DNA of 64,000 nt from Clostridia bacterium UC5.1-1C12 (GTDB lineage Bacteria > Bacillota_I > Bacilli_A > Erysipelotrichales > Erysipelotrichaceae). The stretch lies in the NCBI GenBank assembly GCA_001305055.1, contig BBZX01000008.1, positions 74,701 through 138,700 of the forward strand. Reading direction: 5' to 3'. Below, piece after piece: positions 57,986 through 64,000 of this stretch. Below the pieces are notes generated by a model, which saw only the letters and a list, made by a program, of their open reading frames with translations, had not been told where the DNA came from and did not search any database. Position 1 is the stretch's first letter, and each line of letters opens with the position of its first letter. The position numbers and the translations under genes were made by a program.

Positions 57986-59158
57986 ATGGAGAAATATCAT
58001 TTTGCGAAACGATTTCAAGAAAATTGTGAAGGCAGTGTAATTGCGGAAGCGATTAAGGGTGCAGATCATATGGCGGATCTGATTAACTTCAGCATCGGCG
58101 ATCCGGATTTTAATACCGATCAGGAAATCATTGAACAAACGTTTCAGGATGTGAAAGCAGGGGCGACTCATTATACAGATTCACAGGGACTCTTGCAGCT
58201 TAGAGAACACTTGGGTGAGTTTTATGAGACTGCTTATAATTTGAAGGTAACGCCTGAGGAAATTATGATTACCACCAGCGGCTGTCATGCGATGGTATTG
58301 GCTTTAATGGCTATTTTAGATCCCGATGATGAGGTCATTTTGTTAGAGCCATATTTTTCATTATATAAGGAACAGGTGGAGCTGTCCGGCGGTCGTGTTG
58401 TGAGCTGTCCAAGTGATCCAGACAAGGGCTTCAGATTGGATATTCAGCAGCTTGCCGCCTGTGTCAGTGAAAAAACAAAGGCTTTGATTTTAAATACACC
58501 TTGCAATCCAAGCGGTATGTGTCTTTCTGTGGATGAAATGCAGCAGTTGGCTGATTTCGCAATCCAGCACGATCTGATTGTGATTGCCGATGATATCTAT
58601 ACGCTTTATTCATATGAAACTGCTTTTACGCCCATCATGAGTTTACAAGGAATGCGGGAGCGTACCATTACGGTATCTTCTTTTTCCAAGGATTATTGCA
58701 TGACTGGCTGGCGCATTGGCTATATCGCAGCTGATCAATCATTGATTCAGATTGTCAGAAAGATTAATGATGCCATTGTATATTCAGCGCCGGCACCTTC
58801 TCAATGGGCGGCGGTTCATGCCTTACAGCTTCGAGATAAGATTCAGCCTATGCTTAAAGCTGAATTTGAAAAGCGCTGCCGTTATGCGTATGAGCGAATC
58901 AATGCCTGTCCGTATTTATCTGCCATAAAACCGCAGGGAAGTATTTATCTTTTTGTAGATGTACGCAAGACTGGCTGCACCAGCAAACAATTCTGTGAGC
59001 GGCTTTTAAAGAAAGCACATATTCTAGTTCTGCCGGGTGATGACAGCGGTAAGAGCGGAGAAGGCTTTGTTCGCTTTGCGATGACCTTGGGAATCGATAA
59101 GATGAAAATTGCATTTGATCGAATTGATCAGCTTACGGCGGCAGATTTTATGTTATAA
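57986..59158 (+). CDS. Class I/II pyridoxal-phosphate aminotransferase
   Basis: This intact protein of 390 residues starts at ATG 57986 after TTGGAGG. It has the PLP-binding features of the AspC/AlaT-like fold: SIGDPDFNT, TTSGCHAMVLALMAI, LNTPCNPSGM, IADDIYTLYSY, the lysine loop SSFSKDYCMTGWRIGY and Arg in GFVRFAMTL. It transfers amino groups between an amino acid and a 2-oxoacid. The substrate is not clear. The HAD phosphatase gene follows 27 bases later on the same strand. Confidence 0.88.
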   Translation: MEKYHFAKRFQENCEGSVIAEAIKGADHMADLINFSIGDPDFNTDQEIIEQTFQDVKAGATHYTDSQGLLQLREHLGEFYETAYNLKVTPEEIMITTSGCHAMVLALMAILDPDDEVILLEPYFSLYKEQVELSGGRVVSCPSDPDKGFRLDIQQLAACVSEKTKALILNTPCNPSGMCLSVDEMQQLADFAIQHDLIVIADDIYTLYSYETAFTPIMSLQGMRERTITVSSFSKDYCMTGWRIGYIAADQSLIQIVRKINDAIVYSAPAPSQWAAVHALQLRDKIQPMLKAEFEKRCRYAYERINACPYLSAIKPQGSIYLFVDVRKTGCTSKQFCERLLKKAHILVLPGDDSGKSGEGFVRFAMTLGIDKMKIAFDRIDQLTAADFML

Positions 59159-59185
59159 TCTTTTTAAAAAGGAATGAGGAACAGC

Positions 59186-59881
59186 ATGAAAACAGTATTA
59201 TTTGATTTAGACGGCACATTGCTGCATATGGATATCGATGAATTTGTGAAAGCGTATTTTAAGCTTTTAGGTAAGACCTTTGGACAAAAGGGTTATGATG
59301 TAGAGCGGATCATGAAGGGCTTAGGTGCTGGCTTAGAGGCAATGGTAAAAAACAAGGGTTCAGACACTAATGAGAAAGTATTCTGGCATGTGTTTACACA
59401 ATATTCTAATTATCAGCCGGCTGAAGTCGAAGAAGACTTTTTGGCATTTTATACACATGAATTTGAAAACTGCGCTTCTTTAGCTGCCAAGAATCCATTA
59501 GCTGATGCGATGGTGAAGAAATGCAAAGCTCAGGGTTATCAAGTCATTCTTGCGACCAATCCGCTATTTCCAAGTATTGCGACACAGCAGCGGATTCGCT
59601 GGGCGGGCTGTGATCCAAAGGATTTTGAATGGATTACAACCTATGAAAACAGTTCTTTCAGTAAACCCAATCCCGCTTATTTTAAAGAGATCATGGATCG
59701 TTTTCAACTGAAAGCGGAAGACTGCATCATGATTGGCAATGACCTTGATGAAGATGGTGTTATTGAGACATTAGGCGTACCATGTTATCTGACTACTGAT
59801 TGTCTGATTAATAAGCATGGCAAAGAAATCAAGGTGAAGTGGCAGGGCAGCTTTGAAGAATTATATAATCAATTTAACTAA
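59186..59881 (+). CDS. HAD-superfamily hydrolase
   Basis: The intact 231-residue protein starts at ATG 59186 after GGAATGAGGAAC with the canonical motif VLFDLDGTLLHMD. It continues with ILATNP (motif II), SKPNPAYFKEIM (motif III) and CIMIGNDLDEDGVIE (motif IV). It has a helical cap, so it likely acts on a small phosphorylated metabolite. The stop codon shares a base with the ATG of the YbaK-type gene. Confidence 0.87.
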   Translation: MKTVLFDLDGTLLHMDIDEFVKAYFKLLGKTFGQKGYDVERIMKGLGAGLEAMVKNKGSDTNEKVFWHVFTQYSNYQPAEVEEDFLAFYTHEFENCASLAAKNPLADAMVKKCKAQGYQVILATNPLFPSIATQQRIRWAGCDPKDFEWITTYENSSFSKPNPAYFKEIMDRFQLKAEDCIMIGNDLDEDGVIETLGVPCYLTTDCLINKHGKEIKVKWQGSFEELYNQFN

Positions 59882-60327
59882 TGGATATCAGTGAAATCCA
59901 GCAGATCTTGAATCTGCATAAGAGCTGTTATGAACTGATCGTAAAAGATAAACCGATTTTGTCAGTAGCTGACGCCAAACAATATTATCCAATTGAAAAA
60001 GCCGCACCGGTGTTTGTTTTGCAAAGTGAAAAGGGTTTGCTTGGCTGCCTTGTGTCTGCCCGGCACGGCAAACTGAATTTTGGTGAATTGAAGCGTCAGT
60101 TTGGCTTTATTCAATTAAAATTGGCAGATAGAGATGTGATTAAGAAAGCGACCGGATATGATGCAGGCACGATTCCTTTGGTAGGTTTAGGGCTTGACTG
60201 TATTTTTGATAAAAAGCTTTTGAAGCATGATGCTGTCTATGGCGGTACGGGAAATGAGTGACTGATGCTTAAAATAAAACCCGCTGATTTGCTGCGGGTA
60301 AATAACATTTTAGGACAATTCGATTAA
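59881..60327 (+). CDS. YbaK/EbsC-type aminoacyl-tRNA deacylase with in-frame TGA
   Basis: The first 126 residues (IEKAAPVFVLQSEKGLLGCL, SARHGKLNFGELKRQFGF, DAVYGGTGNE) fit the YbaK/prolyl-tRNA-deacylase fold. A TGA at 60259-60261 stops it early, but the same frame then continues LMLKIKPADLLRVNNILGQF to TAA 60325. That is the expected C-terminal strand and helix of the family. The conserved tail argues that the full gene runs to 60327. The TGA may be an error, a nonsense mutation or a readthrough site. The next base is C, a leaky context. Confidence 0.7.
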
Positions 60328-60330
60328 TTA

Positions 60331-60362
60331 AAAAATAGGTGGTACCGATCGGTATCACCTAT
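60331..60362 (-). terminator. Intrinsic terminator of the third MATE gene
   Basis: ATAGGTGGTACC-GATC-GGTATCACCTAT (60335-60362), with one G-T pair, followed on the minus strand by a T run. It overlaps the MATE stop codon. Confidence 0.85.
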
Positions 60363-61731
60363 GATGCTATTAGGGATGTTAAATCATTGGCCCATAAGCC
60401 GCTGTTAAAGCGTTTCATGCCAATTACCAGACGTACCAGCTGTTCTAATTGAACAACGAGGAATACTAAGGCGATATCCTGCATCTTAAAGAGATGAACA
60501 CAGATAAATGCTAAAGGAATACCGATTACCCACATGATGCCGCTGTCAAGAACGGAAATAATCTTTGAATCACCGCCGGAGCGCAGTACAGAGAAAATCA
60601 TGAAATTAAAAAGCCGCATTGATATTTTAACCGCGAATACCATCACCAAGGCTTCGGCATAACCGATAACAACCGGATCCTGAAGCTGGAAAATCGACAC
60701 CATCGGACCGGCGAAAACGATCATCGCCGTTACCAGCACCACAGCCAGTATCGCTGACAGACCACAATAATAATCACCCTCACGGCGTGCTTCTTCAATC
60801 TTGCCCTGACCGAGAATACCGCCCAATAAAACCGAGATCGCATTGCCATAGCCATAGACTACAAATAGAAAAACATTACTGATTTGATTGCCGACATAAT
60901 AGGCATCCATGGCTTGCGTGCCTAATACACCAAAAGGCCTTAACAAACAAAGTGGAACCAAAGCCAAATAAAGTTTCATTAAAAATAAGCGGTGCAATTT
61001 ACGTAAAATAGGCATTACAAAGCTGCGGTCAAAGCTAAACATTTCGGTGAATGAACCAAGAAAGGGCTGTTTAGTAATAAAACCGTGAATCGTATAGACA
61101 GCTACAGCAAAACATTGTGCCAGAACTGTACCTAAAGCCGCGCCTTGGACACCCATTCCGGAAACGGACCGACACCAAAAATTAAGGCATAATTTAATCC
61201 GGCATTGACAAGCATCGATACAATACTGACTTTTAATGGAATTGATGCTTTTTGAATACTGCGGTAAATATAGCTGAAAGCAAAACTGATGCAGCTGGGT
61301 ACAAATGAAAACATGGCGATATTCAGATATAAAAGTCCATTCTGAATGATTTGCGGATCATCCATATAGAATTTTAAGATAAATTCACCAAAGAACATGG
61401 AAACCGCCAGCCAGAATAGTGCATTAATCATACCAAGTACAAGGGAGAAACCAAAAACACGTTTCAAATTCCGATAATCTTTAGCACCATAAAATTGTGA
61501 TGAAAACATACCGGTACCGCCAATTGAACCATAAGCAATCATGCTGCATAAAGTATCGATCTGAGCGGCAGTACCTACGGCGGTCACCATGCCAATCCAG
61601 GAAACCATCAAGGTATCGACTATACCCATGGCTGATGAAAGCAATTGCTGCAGAGCCAGCGGAATAGCTACTCTCGCGGTTCGCTGATAGAAATCTTTGG
61701 GACCAAAATAACGCTGTATCAAGCTTTGCAT
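60359..61731 (-). CDS. MATE-family efflux protein (one frameshift)
   Basis: The corrected protein is about 457 residues with twelve helices. It shows RVAIPLALQQLLSSAMGIVD and TLMVSWIGMVTAVGTAAQID in the N-lobe and MDAYYVGNQISNVFLFVVYG in the C-lobe. The frame breaks near 61159 (GAATGG for GAAATGG) at the lobe junction region FPEMGVQGAALGTVL. It differs from the other two MATE proteins in this window by its DinF/NorM-like C-lobe start. The substrate is unknown. Confidence 0.88.
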
Positions 61732-61801
61732 ATTTTACCTTCTTTCAGTTATACAAGCTATTATAGCCTAAAAATTAGATTTATAAAAGATACTATTGCC
61801 A

Positions 61802-61830
61802 TTGAGAAACGACGCTTTATTTGATAGAAT
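61802..61830 (+). promoter_or_regulatory. Promoter of the PocR-domain gene
   Basis: TTGAGA (61802-61807), a 17-base spacer and TAGAAT (61825-61830), divergent from the MATE gene. Confidence 0.7.
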
Positions 61831-61872
61831 AAAAAGAGATGGAAAAAACAGCTTAAATGCAAGGGGGCTCAT

Positions 61873-62385
61873 ATGGAAATTAACAAAAGTATTCAAAACG
61901 CAATGAATGATTATCAAAAAATTACTGGCTTAAGAAGTTACATGGTATTGAATAAAGAAGATTTGAATAGTCCTTCAGAAAAGAATTATTTTTGTAAATG
62001 CTTGAAGATTTCAACAAAGGCAGTGAAGTTATGTGAAGAATGCGCGGCAGAAGCAATTGATATTATATTGAAAACTAAAAAAGAATATATTTATTCTTGT
62101 CATGCCGGTATTATCAAAGTGGCAATACCTGTCGTTGTGAATGGTGATATTGTGTCTATTGTAATCGTAGAAGGCATTTTAAACAGCAAGCAGCTGGAAT
62201 CAAGTGATCAGTGGGCTCAGTATCTGAGTAATGAATATGATGTGTCTGCTAGTATTATGAAGAAAACCTTTGAGACAGTAACAGTAATGAATGAACGTGA
62301 ATTAAACGCGTCCATCAAGCTGCTGCATGATCTAATTAATTATCATATCAGTAAGGAAGTTTGGGTGAATGGACAACCGGCTTAG
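61873..62385 (+). CDS. Stand-alone PocR sensory-domain protein
   Basis: The intact 170-residue protein consists of a PocR-type ligand-binding domain. It has the Cys-rich FCKCLKISTKAVKLCEECAA, then SCHAGIIKVAIPVVVNGDIV and VEGILNSKQ. Such domains usually sit in front of AraC regulators or kinases and bind small hydrocarbon-derived molecules or a metal. Here no output domain is present. The gene overlaps the tRNA methyltransferase gene by 17 bases, so the pair is co-translated, an unusual partnership. Confidence 0.7.
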   Translation: MEINKSIQNAMNDYQKITGLRSYMVLNKEDLNSPSEKNYFCKCLKISTKAVKLCEECAAEAIDIILKTKKEYIYSCHAGIIKVAIPVVVNGDIVSIVIVEGILNSKQLESSDQWAQYLSNEYDVSASIMKKTFETVTVMNERELNASIKLLHDLINYHISKEVWVNGQPA

Positions 62386-63033
62386 CTTTGATTATTTGCC
62401 GGGCACCGATATTTATTTATATCAGCGCCGGGATATGTTCAGAATGAATACGGATACTGCTTTATTGGGCCATTTTATGCGTGTCAGGGAAAATGACACA
62501 GTGCTTGATATTGGCTGCAACAACGGGGCTTTGTTACTCTATGCTTCACGATATACTAAGGGCAGGCTGATCGGTGTTGACATTCAAAAGGAAGCTTGTG
62601 AGCTTGCGGAAAAGAATTTGGCATATCATAAACTGACAAATTCAATGATCTGCTGCGCGGATGCGGCGGAGTTTGACTGTGAACCCTGTGATGTTGTTGT
62701 ATGCAATCCACCTTATTTTAGGGTTACTCATGAAGATCAGCTGAATGAATCATTGGCCAAGCGGATCGCCCGACATGAAACAAATTTGGATCTTGAAACA
62801 TTGGCGGCAAAAGTGAGTCAATGTCTGAAAGAAAATGGCAGATTTTATTTGGTTCACCGCTGTGACCGATTAACGGATATAGTATGCGGCTTAAGAAAAG
62901 CTGAATTAGAAATGAAGACCTGCAGCTGATTCGGGATGAGAATAATGAGCATTCGCATGGGGTATTGATAGAGGCGGTTAAGCATGGCAAAAGCGGCTGT
63001 GTCGTGCTGCCAGAGCATATAGTAAGACGTTAA
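62369..63033 (+). CDS. tRNA1(Val) (adenine37-N6)-methyltransferase-like (one frameshift)
   Basis: The protein is about 221 residues with a Rossmann methyltransferase fold: FRMNTDTALLGHFM, VLDIGCNNGALLLYASRY (SAM loop) and the N6-adenine catalytic motif VVCNPPYFR. This arrangement is typical of the YfiC/TrmN6 family. The frame breaks near 62921 (AA for AAA). The corrected tail DLQLIRDENNEHSHGVLIEA ends at TAA 63033. It overlaps the PocR gene. Confidence 0.83.
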
Positions 63034-63052
63034 TCAAGAGAATATCATAATT

Positions 63053-63099
63053 GCATAACCTAAAGTACCGGTAATTGGGTTCTAAAGGTTATGCTTTTT
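63053..63099 (+). terminator. Intrinsic terminator
   Basis: GCATAACCT (63053-63061) pairs with AGGTTATGC (63086-63094) and is followed by TTTTT. Confidence 0.8.
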
Positions 63100-63169
63100 G
63101 CGGATATTAGCCAGTAAGTGCAAACAATAAATATTATTGGCAATTGCTGGTACTAATGTATAACGGTGA

Positions 63170-63564
63170 AGCAAGGATGAATGTGCATGATGGTGCAAGT
63201 GGTGGAAATTTGTATTCTTCTATGCCAATGTAAACTCGGCGTATCGTAAACCGTTGATTTTAAGAGGTGTACGTCAGGTAGGGAAAACCTGGATTCTTAA
63301 GTTTCGGCAGATGATATTATGAAAATACGGCATATTTTAATCGATATTCTTCCTGTTGAAGTAAAAGCTGAATTGAATATCAAAAGCCGCAGTCTAAAAA
63401 AATATATAGAACTCTTCGGTGATAAGATTAAATTATGTATCAGATTTTTGATGGATAATTTAAAACTGGACGAAGATGTTTTAAACATTCCGTTGTTTAT
63501 GGCTGATCAAATAAATCGATTAATTGGAATGGCACTTAAGCAGGACAAAGGAACATTATTATGA
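63170..63564 (+). pseudogene. Remnant of an AAA_14/DUF4143 ATPase with internal deletion
   Basis: The N-terminal piece NSAYRKPLILRGVRQVGKTW contains the Walker A of AAA_14 ATPases. About 25 bases later a second frame begins near the C-terminal DUF4143 nuclease-like end (ILPVEVKAELNIKSRSLKKY, then LNIPLFMADQI). Some 300 residues that should lie between are missing, so this is a real deletion rather than a frameshift. These genes are common mobile or accessory ATPases of unknown function. Confidence 0.6.
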
Positions 63565-63576
63565 GAATTATGAGAT

Positions 63577-63626
63577 AAAAAAGCCGAATGATGCTGAATT
63601 AATATCTGCACTGATTCGGCTTTTTG
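63577..63626. terminator. Bidirectional intrinsic terminator
   Basis: AAAAAGCCGAAT (63578-63589) pairs with ATTCGGCTTTTT (63614-63625) around 24 bases. Confidence 0.8.
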
Positions 63627-63721
63627 TTTGAAGGATATCGGGTAACCGGCTGGTCATTCTTTGATTATTGACGATTTATTGTTATAAAATAAATGTATGT
63701 TAAAAATCACATTATAGTGTG

Positions 63722-63751
63722 GTGTCTTAAAAGGTATACCTTATAAGACAC
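63722..63751. promoter_or_regulatory. Near-palindrome, copy 1
   Basis: A 30-base near-perfect inverted repeat with core AAGGTATACCTT and outer arms GTGTCTTA/TAAGACAC, one A-A mismatch per half. Twenty-nine bases are repeated exactly at 63847-63875. Between 63627 and 63904 there is no gene; the interval is AT-rich and holds these two copies. Confidence 0.7.
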
Positions 63752-63846
63752 TGTATTTCTCTTTCATTATATGCGATTTTATAATATTCGTAAAGGTAAA
63801 TAGACCGTTTTTTGTTATTTCGTGGCTGTTTTTTGCGTTTTAGAGA

Positions 63847-63875
63847 GTGTCTTAAAAGGTATACCTTATAAGACA
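63847..63875. promoter_or_regulatory. Near-palindrome, copy 2
   Basis: The second exact 29-base copy, 125 bases after the first and ending 29 bases before the GTG start at 63905. The position suits an operator overlapping the promoter of the secreted-protein gene. The regulator is not in the window. Confidence 0.7.
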
Positions 63876-63904
63876 TATTCAAAAAACCTGGGGAGGTAAG
63901 TAAA

Positions 63905-64000
63905 GTGGAATCAAACAAAACAAGGTCAGCGATGACTGCTTTATTCGTAGCTGCAATGCTCTGTTCAGCAGCAATGCCGATCAAAGCGGCTGAGGCTCAA
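63905..64000 (+). CDS. Secreted or surface protein, N-terminal fragment
   Basis: GTG 63905 follows the strong site GGGGAGGTAAGTAAA. The visible 32 residues form a signal peptide: charged start (ESNKTRS), hydrophobic core (MTALFVAAMLCSAAM) and a probable cleavage site after KAAEA. The gene runs off the window end, so its function is unknown. Two identical near-palindromes precede it. Confidence 0.75.
   Translation, partial: MESNKTRSAMTALFVAAMLCSAAMPIKAAEAQ

Noticed and set aside
60259..60261. Selenocysteine at the YbaK-type TGA
   Set aside because: The position is not a catalytic or conserved Cys site in the family, and the downstream hairpin lacks a convincing bacterial SECIS loop. YqeC nearby is not evidence for selenocysteine use in this gene.
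60259..60261. TGA read as Trp (alternative code)
   Set aside because: TGA ends many genes here in exact stop-start overlaps (for example 8350, 31609, 33847, 34146), and Trp is written TGG throughout.

Overview
The window reads as chromosomal DNA of a low-to-moderate GC Bacillota, most like an Erysipelotrichia-type gut anaerobe. This is an inference from several things: AGGAGG-type ribosome sites, TTGACA/TATAAT promoters with 17-bp spacing, many intrinsic terminators, PTS-based sugar uptake, DUF2871, DUF3783 and PocR proteins, Cys-type sulfatases, and a flavinylated extracellular reductase. TGA is used as a stop throughout, so the genetic code is standard. No rRNA, phage, integrase, insertion sequence or CRISPR array is visible. 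Four tRNA genes are present (Ala-CGC, Ala-TGC, Ile-GAT, Asn-GTT).

Layout. 0-5 kb: end of a DUF2207 membrane protein, an HxlR regulator, a decayed AbiEii-type toxin gene, and a two-component/ABC peptide-resistance module on the minus strand with phased operator repeats. 5-12 kb: two alpha/beta hydrolases, a HAD phosphatase, an autoregulated XRE/membrane pair, a CwlD-like amidase, a RibD-like reductase with its AraC regulator, and tRNAs. 12-19 kb: small reductase/Nudix genes, a MATE exporter, tRNA-Asn, a degenerate GGDEF-EAL protein and an unusual GntR protein with two DNA-binding domains. 19-25 kb: a MurNAc-6-phosphate salvage cluster (mupG, murP, murQ, murR) with a GNAT-like acyltransferase behind a leader ORF and terminator. 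25 kb: a convergent small-RNA/small-membrane-peptide pair resembling a type I toxin-antitoxin module. 27-36 kb: a LacI-controlled locus joining a complete lactose-family PTS to two cytoplasmic sulfatases, an esterase and a GH1 phospho-glycosidase. 36-48 kb: a CtpE-like P-type ATPase, a zinc-ribbon/GyrI pair, hydrolases, an ATP-grasp ligase, a secreted flavinylated flavoprotein reductase and a large hybrid sensor kinase. 48-64 kb: an MFS exporter with an RRNPP-like regulator, an AAA+ ATPase/YqeC/DUF3783 set, magnesium genes (mgtE, CNNM), a diguanylate cyclase, an aminotransferase, a YbaK-type deacylase, a MATE exporter, a PocR sensor, a tRNA methyltransferase, a decayed AAA_14/DUF4143 gene, and a secreted-protein gene behind two identical near-palindromes.

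The most coherent system is the 27-36 kb locus. A sulfated and acylated disaccharide is probably imported and phosphorylated by the PTS, stripped of sulfate and ester groups in the cytoplasm, then cleaved by the phospho-glycosidase. The substrate cannot be read from sequence.

A caution covers the whole window. About 40 coding frames are broken by what is nearly always one missing base in a short homopolymer, and adding one base restores a full-length conserved protein. I treat these as one gene each, with full coordinates, and regard the breaks as probable sequencing or assembly errors rather than real pseudogenes. The two genes I call pseudogenes lack whole domains.
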